The notes below the pieces were generated by a model. That model was given only the letters and a program-made list of their open reading frames with translations. It did not search any database and was not told the origin of the DNA. This document shows positions 18,012 to 26,005 of a DNA stretch of 64,000 nucleotides, piece after piece; position 1 is the first letter of the stretch; the number at the start of each line of letters is the position of its first letter. The position numbers and the translations under genes are program-made. The stretch comes from Maricaulis maris (lineage in GTDB: Bacteria > Pseudomonadota > Alphaproteobacteria > Caulobacterales > Maricaulaceae), in NCBI RefSeq assembly GCF_036322705.1, contig NZ_AP027270.1:2109501-2173500 (forward strand). Reading direction: 5' to 3'.

Positions 18012-19259
18012 GTGGCGCCGATGCGGTCGCTGCGGGTTCTCGTTACCGGGTATCGCTCGCATCCCCATGTCGGAGGCCAGGGCGTCTATCTGCGCGAACT
18101 GACCCGGGCGCTTGTGGCGCTGGGTCATGACGTCTCGGTGGCATCCGGGCCGCCCTATCCCGAACTCGACCCGGGCATCACGCTCTACCAGCTGCCCTCG
18201 CTTGACCTGTTCGCCGAGGACAATGCCTTTCTCGCCTTCCACCCCCGCTATCTGACCTCCTGGGCCGATCTGTCGGAATGGCTGGCCCATAATTCGGGCG
18301 CCTTTGGCGAACTGTATGCCTTCGGCCGCCGGCTCGACCGTTTCCTGAAGACCCATAGCGACCGTTTCGATGTCATCCATGACAACCAGACGCTCTCCGC
18401 CCCGATGATCCGCATCAATGACCGCCTGCCGGTCATCACGACCCTGCACCATCCGATCGCCATTGATCGCGACTATGCCATTGCCGCCGGTCGCAAATGG
18501 TGGGAGCGGCTTTTGACCCGGCGGTGGTATCGCTTTGTCGGCATGCAGGCGCGAACCGCCCGCGCCCTGCCGCGGCACCTGGCCGTGTCCGACGCGGCAC
18601 GCCAAACCCACGCCGAACGCTATGGCGTCGATGCCGGTCGCGTCCGGGTCGCCTTCAACGGGCTCGACCACGACACCTTCCGAACCGACGCGTCGGTGAA
18701 GCGCGAGACCGGCCTGATCGTGACCACCGCCAGCGCCGACGTGCCGATCAAGGGGCTGGACGTGCTGATTGAAGCCCTGGCCCGTGTCGCCGCGGCGCGC
18801 CCGGCGGCCCGGCTGCACATCATCGGCACGCTGCGCGACGGCCCTGCCAAACGGATGCTGGCCTCGCACGGCCTGGCGGACCGTGTCACCACCTCGTCCG
18901 ATCTCAGCCGCACGGAAGTGGCCGACCTCTATCGCAAGGCGCATATCGTCGCCTGTCCGGCCCGTTTCGAAGGCTTCGGCTTTCCGGCGGCAGAGGCAAT
19001 GGCGTGCGGCGCGGCCGTGGCGGCCAGCGATGGCGGGGCGTTGCCCGAAGTCGTCGGCGATGCCGGCCTCGTCTCGCCCGCCGGCGATGCCGGTGCCATG
19101 GCGGCCAACCTCGCCCGGCTCCTCGATGACCCGGTTGGCGCGGCCACGCTTGGCGAAAAGGCCGCGATCCGCGCCCGCCGTGAATTCAACTGGTCGAGCC
19201 ATGCGCTCGCCGCCTCGCATCTCTATGTCGAGGCCTTGTCAGAACAGGTCAGAGCCTAG
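18012..19259 (+). CDS. Glycosyltransferase, family 4 (GT-B)
   Basis: The 415-residue protein is a GT-B enzyme. The N-terminal donor-less domain opens with LRVLVTGYRSHPHVGGQGVY, including the GGQG loop. The C-terminal domain has the sugar-nucleotide region with the E-x7-E pattern: FEGFGFPAAEAMACG near residue 325. GT4 enzymes are retaining transferases for lipid or polysaccharide glycosylation. GTG 18012 is preferred, as a perfect AAGGAG lies 6 nt upstream; ATGs at 17901 and 17964 would add a poorly conserved leader. A methyltransferase follows by 3 bp in the same operon. Confidence 0.9.
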   Translation: MAPMRSLRVLVTGYRSHPHVGGQGVYLRELTRALVALGHDVSVASGPPYPELDPGITLYQLPSLDLFAEDNAFLAFHPRYLTSWADLSEWLAHNSGAFGELYAFGRRLDRFLKTHSDRFDVIHDNQTLSAPMIRINDRLPVITTLHHPIAIDRDYAIAAGRKWWERLLTRRWYRFVGMQARTARALPRHLAVSDAARQTHAERYGVDAGRVRVAFNGLDHDTFRTDASVKRETGLIVTTASADVPIKGLDVLIEALARVAAARPAARLHIIGTLRDGPAKRMLASHGLADRVTTSSDLSRTEVADLYRKAHIVACPARFEGFGFPAAEAMACGAAVAASDGGALPEVVGDAGLVSPAGDAGAMAANLARLLDDPVGAATLGEKAAIRARREFNWSSHALAASHLYVEALSEQVRA

Positions 19260-19262
19260 CCG

Positions 19263-19982
19263 ATGCAGACCATCCAGATCGACAGCCTGGCCCTCGAGCC
19301 CGGCATGCGCGTCCTTGACCTCGGCTGCGGCCAGGGCCGGCATCTGCACGGGCTGTACTGGGACGAAACCCCGGTGATGGCAGTCGGGCTGGACCTGAGC
19401 CATGAGGATGTCTGCATCGCGCTGGACAAGTTCTTCGAGCTACCGCCCCCGGACCCCGCCTCGGACCTGCGCAGCGCCGTGCTGACGACCGGAACCGGCG
19501 AGAAACTCCCCTTCCCCGACAACACGTTTGACCGGGTCATCTGTTCCGAAGTGCTTGAGCACGTGCCCGATCCCGACCGTTTCCTGACCGAGATCCGCCG
19601 CGTCCTGAAGCCGGGCGGTATCTTTGCCGTCTCGGTGCCGCGCTACTGGCCGGAGGCGATCTGCTGGTGGCTGTCCTTCGGCTATCAGAACACGCCGGGC
19701 GGCCATGTGCGCATCTTCAGGCCGGATGCCCTTCGCCATGATGTCGAAAAGCAGGGCTTCCGCCGCTTCCGCCGCCACTGGGCGCATGCCTTGCACAGCC
19801 CCTATTGGTGGCTGCGCTGTGCGGTCTGGGACAAGCAGGAGGACAGCCGCCTGGTCGCGCTCTACCGGCGCTTCCTCGAGTGGGACCTGATCAAGCGCCC
19901 CTGGCTGACGCGTGCCATGGAATGGCTTCTTGATCCGGTCATGGGCAAATCCGTGGTGATGTATTTCAGGAAGACGAGCTGA
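19263..19982 (+). CDS. Class I SAM-dependent methyltransferase
   Basis: This 239-residue protein has motif I VLDLGCGQGRHLHGL at about 16-30, an acidic motif II near GLDLS, motif post-I LPFPDNTFDRVICSEVLEHV at about 80-99, and motif III LKPGGIFAVSVP. It is a UbiE/type-11 methyltransferase. The substrate is unknown, but the place between a GT4 gene and a toroid-fold gene suggests modification of a glycan or lipid intermediate. Its stop overlaps the next start (TGATG). Confidence 0.9.
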   Translation: MQTIQIDSLALEPGMRVLDLGCGQGRHLHGLYWDETPVMAVGLDLSHEDVCIALDKFFELPPPDPASDLRSAVLTTGTGEKLPFPDNTFDRVICSEVLEHVPDPDRFLTEIRRVLKPGGIFAVSVPRYWPEAICWWLSFGYQNTPGGHVRIFRPDALRHDVEKQGFRRFRRHWAHALHSPYWWLRCAVWDKQEDSRLVALYRRFLEWDLIKRPWLTRAMEWLLDPVMGKSVVMYFRKTS

Positions 19983-21079
19983 TGAGCCAACTGGTCGACA
20001 TCAAGGCCTGCGCCGATCACATCGCCTCGCTGCAACGCGCCGACGGGACCATCCCGTGGATCGAGGCCGGCGTCTGGGATGCCTGGAATCACGGCGAGGC
20101 GACGATGGGCCTTGCGATCGCCGGACGTGAAGCAGAAACCCTGCGCGCCCTCACCGCCCTGATGGATCGCCAGGAGGCCGATGGTGGCTGGACCGGCGAT
20201 CTCGGGGCCTCGGTTCCGCTTGATGATGCCAACCGTCATCTCGTCCCGGGCAAACCGAAAACCGCGCGCGACACCAATTTCTCCGGCTATGCCGCGGTGA
20301 CGGTGTTGCGCAGCCTGCTGGCCCTCAACGCGCTCGACACCCTGACCCGCTACTGGCCGATGGTCGAAGCAGCGATGGACTTCATCCTCGCGCACCAGAC
20401 CCCGCATGGCGATATCGTCTGGCGCGCCCGCGGCGATGAGCAGACCATCACGGAAATCGACAGCCTGCGGGCCGGCAATGCCAGCCTCTACAAGGCGCTG
20501 GAATGCGCCTGCCTGATCGGCCGAAGACTGGGCAAGCCGGTTACAGCCTGGCTCGAGGCACGGCGCCGGATCGGCGCCGCCCTGCGCGAGAATGACGCCC
20601 GTTTTGACCGCAAGGGCACCGACCGCCGCGGCTTTGCCATGGACTGGTACTACCCGGCGCTGGCGGGCGTCCTGCCGACCGATATCGGACGCGCCCGGCT
20701 CTATGCCCGCTGGTCGGAATTCGTCGAGCCGGGTCTGGGTTGCCGCTGCGTCTCCGACCAGCCCTGGGTGACCGCCGCGGAGACCGCCGAACTGGCACTG
20801 GCCTGCCAGGCGGTCGGCAAGACCGAGCAGGCGCGCGCCCTGATCGCCAACTTGGCACCACTGATTGCCCACGATGGCGGCTACTGGATGGGCTGGCAGT
20901 TCGAGGAATCGATTATCTGGCCACGCGAGCGACCGTCCTGGACGTCCGGCGCGCTGATCCTCGCCGCCGATGCGATCGACGGGCTGACCCGGGGCAGCGA
21001 CCTCTTGGTCGCCAATCACCTGCCGGAATACCCGACGGTCAAAGCCGCCGCAAAGCTTCCAGCGTTCCTGTACGCCTGA
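19982..21079 (+). CDS. Alpha/alpha-toroid (prenyltransferase / squalene-cyclase-like) protein
   Basis: The 365-residue protein is built of repeated helical pairs with Q-x-x-DG-x-x-W/P motifs: LQRADGTIPW near residue 18, QEADGGWTGDLG near 64, QTPHGDIVW near 139, and a C-terminal DGGYWMGW. This is the QW-like pattern of the squalene-cyclase/prenyltransferase toroid fold. No DxDD protonation motif and no metal-binding His/Cys set of protein prenyltransferases is visible, so the activity is open. Translational coupling to the methyltransferase implies a shared pathway. Its 3' end overlaps a converging gene by 41 bp. Confidence 0.8.
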   Translation: MSQLVDIKACADHIASLQRADGTIPWIEAGVWDAWNHGEATMGLAIAGREAETLRALTALMDRQEADGGWTGDLGASVPLDDANRHLVPGKPKTARDTNFSGYAAVTVLRSLLALNALDTLTRYWPMVEAAMDFILAHQTPHGDIVWRARGDEQTITEIDSLRAGNASLYKALECACLIGRRLGKPVTAWLEARRRIGAALRENDARFDRKGTDRRGFAMDWYYPALAGVLPTDIGRARLYARWSEFVEPGLGCRCVSDQPWVTAAETAELALACQAVGKTEQARALIANLAPLIAHDGGYWMGWQFEESIIWPRERPSWTSGALILAADAIDGLTRGSDLLVANHLPEYPTVKAAAKLPAFLYA

Positions 21080-21641
21080 CCGGCTCGAACAGGCCCGAGG
21101 CGCAGGCGAGCTTCCAGATTTCATAGGGCGGACGACCGCCATCTTCCGGATTCGGGAAGACGTCGTGAATGGCCAGGATGCCGCCGGCGACAACCCGTCC
21201 GGCCCAACCGCGGTAGTCGGCCAGCGCGGCCTCCATGGAGTGCCCGCCATCGATGAAGACCATGCCCAGCGGCGTGGTCCAGTTGGCGGCGATCACCGCC
21301 GAGCGGCCGACGAGCGGAATGACACAATCTTCCAGTTCGGCCCGGAACAGGGTCTCGCGCAGGGCTGGCAGGGTCTCCACCGCGCCCAGCTTGGCATTGT
21401 AGAGCTCGGGATCGTGGTATTCTTCGCCGGGCTGGTGCTCTTCCGAGCCACGGTGGTGATCCAGGGTGTAGAGAATAGTCCCGGCCTGGCGCGCGGCGGG
21501 CCCCAGATATAGCGCCGACTTGCCGCAATAGGATCCGATCTCGAGCACCGGGCCGAGCTGTCCCGCCTCGCCGGCCAGGCTGGCCAGCTCCCGGCCTTCC
21601 TCGGGGTCGAGAAAGCCCTTCACCTCATCAGGATGGATCAT
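21039..21641 (-). CDS. Class I SAM-dependent methyltransferase, CmcI/cephalosporin-hydroxylase-like
   Basis: This 200-residue protein has motif I VLEIGSYCGKSALYLG at about 32-47, and a LYTLDHHRGSEEHQPG segment with His-rich and acidic residues near 58-73. The FIDGGHSMEAALADYRGW motif near 130 is typical of the CmcI-like methyltransferases that follow metal-dependent or sugar O-methyltransferase chemistry. Its 3' end runs 41 bp into the toroid gene on the other strand. It starts at the stop of a lipoprotein gene (TGATG), so those two form an operon facing the glycosyltransferase operon. Confidence 0.85.
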   Translation of the reverse strand: MIHPDEVKGFLDPEEGRELASLAGEAGQLGPVLEIGSYCGKSALYLGPAARQAGTILYTLDHHRGSEEHQPGEEYHDPELYNAKLGAVETLPALRETLFRAELEDCVIPLVGRSAVIAANWTTPLGMVFIDGGHSMEAALADYRGWAGRVVAGGILAIHDVFPNPEDGGRPPYEIWKLACASGLFEPVRRTGTLEALRRL

Positions 21642-22297
21642 CAGGAAATTGCCGGGTTACGCATCTGGCGGCGCAGATCGGCCAGCTCATCGGCCCGATC
21701 GCGCAAATCGCTGATCCGCAAGGCCAGCAAATCGCGCTCAACCCGCAGTCCCGACAGGGCCTCGGCATCGTGCAGCGACATCATCTCAAGCATCGCGGCG
21801 TCAAAAACCGACTGTGCGCTCTGTGCATTGGCCATGGCGCCCTCGACGGCGCCGAGTGCGTCGGTGACCTCGGCACGCGACAGGCCCGCACCCTCAACCA
21901 GCAGCGCACGGCTGGCGGCGTCGATCCCGGCGGCGGCGCGCCAGACATCGACAAGATCGGCCTGGACAATCCCGACGGCCGTCGCGTCCTCAAGATCGAC
22001 GTCGCCGACCTCAAGATAGAGCGCAAGGCCGCCCGGCCCGCTCTCACTGTCATGACCCGCCAGCTGGTTCATCCAGCGCATGGCGGTGTCCATCGAGCTG
22101 GCCTGGCGGATCAGGCCACGCGCCTCGAGGCGCGTGTTGAAACGGTCAACGGCGCTGTCGAGCTGACGGTGGGCGGGGGTAGAGGGGCCGGCAGAGCCGG
22201 GAAGCGAGGATGCGGCGATTGAAATCGGCGCACTGGCGCAGGCAGAGGCAAGGCAGCAAAAACTTATGGCCAGAACGGCTCGCCGGAATGCGCTCAT
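21641..22297 (-). CDS. Putative lipoprotein of unknown function
   Basis: The 218-residue protein has a signal peptide ending in the lipobox L-A-S-A-C (Cys20). The mature chain is mostly helical, with a coiled-coil C terminus (about 150-212) rich in Leu, Arg and Asp. A central segment reading GLALYLEVGDVDLEDATAVG is more conserved-looking. No family recognised. It is coupled by TGATG to the CmcI-like methyltransferase gene downstream, which hints at an envelope-linked role for the whole 18-22.3 kb cluster. Confidence 0.75.
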   Translation of the reverse strand: MSAFRRAVLAISFCCLASACASAPISIAASSLPGSAGPSTPAHRQLDSAVDRFNTRLEARGLIRQASSMDTAMRWMNQLAGHDSESGPGGLALYLEVGDVDLEDATAVGIVQADLVDVWRAAAGIDAASRALLVEGAGLSRAEVTDALGAVEGAMANAQSAQSVFDAAMLEMMSLHDAEALSGLRVERDLLALRISDLRDRADELADLRRQMRNPAIS

Positions 22298-22413
22298 TAC
22301 TCAAACAATCCCAAGATCAATGGTCAGCCCCAACGTGATGCACGATATAGAGCGAAGGCCTTCTAGGCTATGGTTTATTGTATTTAGGACTGGCTAACGG
22401 CACAGTGATCGAC

Positions 22414-23379
22414 ATGGACGCATCCTACTCCCGCCGCCTCCTCTATCCGCCGATCCGCCCGCTGAAGGCCTCGCGACTGGCGGTCGGCAATGGCCACGAC
22501 CTCTATGTCGAGGAGTGCGGTCGTCCCGATGGCCTTCCGGTGGTCACCCTGCACGGGGGCCCCGGAGGCGGCGCCTCACCGGCGCTGCGCCGGTTTTTCG
22601 ATCCGCGCCGCTATCGCGTCATCCTGTTCGACCAGCGCGGCTGTGGTCGATCGACCCCGCACGGCGAGCTGGCGCACAACACGACCCAGGACCTCATCGA
22701 CGACATTGAACGGATCCGGGAGGTCATGGGCATCGAGAAATGGGTGGTGTTTGGCGGCTCCTGGGGCGCCACGCTGGCACTTGCCTATGCGCGCGCCCAT
22801 CCCGACCGTTGCATCGGCCTGATCCTGCGCGGCATCTTTACCTGCACACAGCGCGAGCTCGACTGGTTCTACAAGGATGGCGCCAACATGCTCTTCCCGG
22901 ACGCCTGGGAACGCCTCGTTGATCCGCTGAGCCCGGAGGAGCGCGGAGACATCATCCGCGCCTATTACGAACGCCTCGCCGAGCCGGACATCATCCGCCG
23001 CCGCCCCGATGCGCTGGCCTGGTCACGCTGGGAAAGTGCGTTGATCTCGATGACCGGGGACCCCGCCGGTCCCCTCGCCGACCCGGTACGCGCTGACGCG
23101 CTGGCCCGGCTGGAGAGCCATTATTTCGTGCACAAGGGCTTCTTCGAGCGCGATGGCGAGCTGATCGAGGATGCCGACCGCTACAAGCATCTGCCGGGCA
23201 TTCTCGTCCAGGGCCGATATGACGTGGTGACGCCACCCCAAACGGCATGGAGCCTCGCCCGGGCTTGGCCCAAGGCGAGGCTCCAGCTGATTGGCGATGC
23301 CGGCCATGCAGCCGGCGAGCCGGGCGTGGTCGACGCACTGGTGCGTGCGACCGACGCCTTTGCCGACAAGTTCGGCTAG
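22414..23379 (+). CDS. pip: Prolyl aminopeptidase (proline iminopeptidase)
   Basis: The 321-residue alpha/beta hydrolase of the S33 family shows LHGGPGGGASPALRRFFDP near residues 48-66 and the FDQRGCGRSTPHG motif. The nucleophile elbow is GGSWG with Ser116, the late Asp is in QGRYDVVTPP, and His is in DAGHA near the C terminus. It releases N-terminal proline from peptides in the cytoplasm. ATG 22414 fits the family's N terminus (LYPPIRP about 10 residues in); an ATG at 22378 is in frame but adds 12 unconserved residues. It converges on the NSS transporter with a 4-bp overlap. Confidence 0.95.
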   Translation: MDASYSRRLLYPPIRPLKASRLAVGNGHDLYVEECGRPDGLPVVTLHGGPGGGASPALRRFFDPRRYRVILFDQRGCGRSTPHGELAHNTTQDLIDDIERIREVMGIEKWVVFGGSWGATLALAYARAHPDRCIGLILRGIFTCTQRELDWFYKDGANMLFPDAWERLVDPLSPEERGDIIRAYYERLAEPDIIRRRPDALAWSRWESALISMTGDPAGPLADPVRADALARLESHYFVHKGFFERDGELIEDADRYKHLPGILVQGRYDVVTPPQTAWSLARAWPKARLQLIGDAGHAAGEPGVVDALVRATDAFADKFG

Positions 23380-24728
23380 CCGAGGCCGAGCAAGGCCCCG
23401 ATGCCGCCGCCATTGAACTTGGCGTCCAGACCCAGCAGCAAAATGAGACCGATCGCCGGCGGGACCACAAACTTCACACAGAAGTGGAAGAAGGCGAACA
23501 GCCCGTTCGAGGCGTGGCTCAACTCGTCGCGCATGATCGTTTTCGGGATCACCCAGCCGGCAAACACCGCAACCAGCAGACCGCCGAGCGGAAGCAGGAA
23601 GCTGCCCGAGAGCCAGTCAACAAACTCGCCGGCGAAGGTCGAGGAGTAGACCGCGCCCGAGCCGATCATGAAGGCGAAGAAGCCCAGCAGCCAGGCGGCC
23701 GTCGGACGCGAGAAGTCGGAATGTTCCTCGATAAAGGCGACCGTGCCTTCCAGCAGGGAAATCGACGAGGTGATCGCGGCAATGAAGGCCAGCGCGAAGA
23801 AGGCTCCACCGATGATATTGCCCGCCGGCATGTCGGCGAAGACGGCCGGCAAGGCGGTAAAGATCAGGCCGAGGCCTTCGCCCGGATCGATCCCGACCAT
23901 GAAGACGATCGGGAAGATCATCAGGCCGGCAATCAGGGCAACGGCGGTATCGGCACCGGCGATCAGCACCGAGGACGAACCGATATTGGTGTCCTTGGAG
24001 AGATAGGAGCCGTAGGTGATCATGATGGCCGAGGCGACCGAGACCGAGAAGAAGGCCTGGCCGAGAGCGGCCACGAAGGTCGCCCCCGTGACCGCCGAGA
24101 AGTCCGGCGTGAACAGGTAGGCGATGGCTTCACCGGCGGCGCCGGAGAACAGCGAGTAGATCGTCAGGCCGATCAGCATCACGAAGAAAAGCGGCATCAG
24201 GAAGGTCGCGACCTGCTCGATCCCGCCCTTCAGACCCCGGGCCACGATCAGCACGGTGATCAGCATGAAGACCGCATGCCACAGCAGCTGCGTGCCGTGA
24301 CCCTGGTAGAACATGGTCGCGCCGTCGGGCTGACCGAAACCGCCGGCAAAGCCGGAGGCCGAATAGGCCATGACCTGGCCGGCAATGACCGAATACGTCG
24401 TCAGGATGAGGAAGCCGCCAGCGGTACAGACCCAGCCGACAATCGCCCAATTGGCCGACTTGCCCGCTTCCTGGGCCATCTTGCGGGTCGAGGAGATCGC
24501 TGATTGCTGGGCGTGGCGACCGATCGCGATTTCCGCCATCAGAACCGGCAGGGCGAACAGGATCACGCAGCCGATATAGATCAGGACGAAGGCCGAGCCG
24601 CCGTTCTGGCCCGTCATGAACGGGAAGCGCCACAGATTGCCAAGACCGACCGCGGAACCGACCGCCGCCAGAATGAATGCGAAGCGCGACGACCAATGCG
24701 CGTGCTGACCGGCTGGTATTGCCGCCAT
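23376..24728 (-). CDS. Sodium-dependent transporter of the NSS (SNF) family
   Basis: This 450-residue inner-membrane protein has about eleven or twelve TM helices. The NSS signature is clear: FILAAVGSAVGLGNLWRFPF at about 15-34, the unwound TM1 that binds Na+ and substrate, followed by GQNGGSAFVLIY. Bacterial members such as LeuT and TnaT carry amino acids with Na+. Loss of the twelfth helix is common in bacteria and cannot be judged here. ATG 24728 follows an AGGGGAG site. The substrate is unknown. Confidence 0.93.
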   Translation of the reverse strand: MAAIPAGQHAHWSSRFAFILAAVGSAVGLGNLWRFPFMTGQNGGSAFVLIYIGCVILFALPVLMAEIAIGRHAQQSAISSTRKMAQEAGKSANWAIVGWVCTAGGFLILTTYSVIAGQVMAYSASGFAGGFGQPDGATMFYQGHGTQLLWHAVFMLITVLIVARGLKGGIEQVATFLMPLFFVMLIGLTIYSLFSGAAGEAIAYLFTPDFSAVTGATFVAALGQAFFSVSVASAIMITYGSYLSKDTNIGSSSVLIAGADTAVALIAGLMIFPIVFMVGIDPGEGLGLIFTALPAVFADMPAGNIIGGAFFALAFIAAITSSISLLEGTVAFIEEHSDFSRPTAAWLLGFFAFMIGSGAVYSSTFAGEFVDWLSGSFLLPLGGLLVAVFAGWVIPKTIMRDELSHASNGLFAFFHFCVKFVVPPAIGLILLLGLDAKFNGGGIGALLGLG

Positions 24729-24847
24729 GAGAAACTCCCCTGAAACCGGACGCGAGCGTGCGTCCACCCCTTACTGAATTGCCGCGCACACTTCCTCAAC
24801 CGGCCCAGCCGGTCAAGCGCGCGACGTTGTTGCAGTGCGGCGCAAAA

Positions 24848-26005
24848 TCAGCCGAACAGGCCGGCTCCGCGCGGCGGCTCGGCATTGCGATGGATGTGGG
24901 CGCCCAGGATCAGCCCGAAGCCGGCCATCACGGCGAGCACGACCGTGCCGCCATAGGAAATCAGCGGCAGTGGCACCCCGACCACCGGCAGCAGGCGCGA
25001 CACCATGCCGATATTGATGAAGACGTAGGAGGCGTAGGTGGTGATGATGCCGATCGTCATCAGGCGCAGGAACGGGCTCTTGCAGCTGATCGCGATGATT
25101 ACGCCCTGGGCCATGATCAGCGCATTGACTGCCAGCACCGCGATCCCGCCAACAAAGCCGAATTCCTCGCCCAGCGCGGTGAAGATATAGTCGGTCTGCA
25201 TCTCCGGCAGATAGCCCAGCTTGGACTGGGTCCCCTCCAGGAAGCCCTTCCCGGTCATGCCGCCCGAACCGAGCGTGATCACCGCCTGGTTGGGGTGATA
25301 GTTGATCCCGAGCGGGTCGAAATCCGGATTGAGGAAGGCGTGCACGCGATCCATCTGATAGTCGGCGAGAATATTCTCCAGACCGTAGAGTCCGATGCCG
25401 ACAACACCGACCAGGCCGGCCCCGCCGACGATCAGGATGAACCACCAGCTCAGCCCGGCCATGAAGATCACCATCACACCGGTCGCCGCCAGCAAAAGCG
25501 TCGTGCCGAGGTCCGGCTGGCTGACGATCAGGGCGGCCGGAAGTCCGATGATCAGCAGCGGCGGCAGGAGACCGGAAATCGTCGTCACCTTGTCGTCGGG
25601 AAGGTCATGGTAGAAACGCGCCAGCGCCAGCACCAGCGAGAGTTTCATGATCTCCGCCGGCTGGATCCGGATCGGTCCGAGATCAACCCAGCGCTGGGCG
25701 CCATTGATGGTGACCCCGCCGATCTCCACCAGGACCAGAAGGATCAGTGCCCCGACATAGACCGGATAGGCGACTCCCATCCAGAAGCGCGGCGGGAACA
25801 TCGCAATCACAAGCATGCCGGCAAAGCCGAGGGCAAAGCGGATCGCGTGATTGATTGCCCACGGCTCCCAGCTGCCGCCACCGACCGAGTAGAGCATGCC
25901 GACACCGGCCGCCCCGAGCAGGACCAGAAGCAGGACAAGGGTCCAGTTCAGCTCCATCATCTTGCCGGGCAGGTCGCGCGGCACACTCTCGCGGAAGACA
26001 GCCAT
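24848..26005 (-). CDS. rodA: Rod-shape peptidoglycan glycosyltransferase RodA
   Basis: The 385-residue SEDS protein has ten TM helices. It carries the hallmark RWVDLGPIRIQPAEIMKLSLVLALAR near residue 105-130, the loop NFDPLG-like segment (here NPDFDPLGINYHPNQAVITLGSGGMTGKG region, about 220-250) and VVGVPLPLISYGGT near 340. It polymerises lipid II during lateral growth and pairs with PBP2, whose gene precedes it with a TGATG overlap. It is the last gene of the mre operon. A longer upstream frame overlaps PBP2 and is not used. Confidence 0.96.
   Translation of the reverse strand: MAVFRESVPRDLPGKMMELNWTLVLLLVLLGAAGVGMLYSVGGGSWEPWAINHAIRFALGFAGMLVIAMFPPRFWMGVAYPVYVGALILLVLVEIGGVTINGAQRWVDLGPIRIQPAEIMKLSLVLALARFYHDLPDDKVTTISGLLPPLLIIGLPAALIVSQPDLGTTLLLAATGVMVIFMAGLSWWFILIVGGAGLVGVVGIGLYGLENILADYQMDRVHAFLNPDFDPLGINYHPNQAVITLGSGGMTGKGFLEGTQSKLGYLPEMQTDYIFTALGEEFGFVGGIAVLAVNALIMAQGVIIAISCKSPFLRLMTIGIITTYASYVFINIGMVSRLLPVVGVPLPLISYGGTVVLAVMAGFGLILGAHIHRNAEPPRGAGLFG

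Noticed and set aside
23247-24503. 418-codon plus-strand frame opposite the NSS transporter
   Set aside because: Shadow frame: extremely Arg/Gly/Asp/Gln-rich, antisense to a gene with clear NSS motifs.
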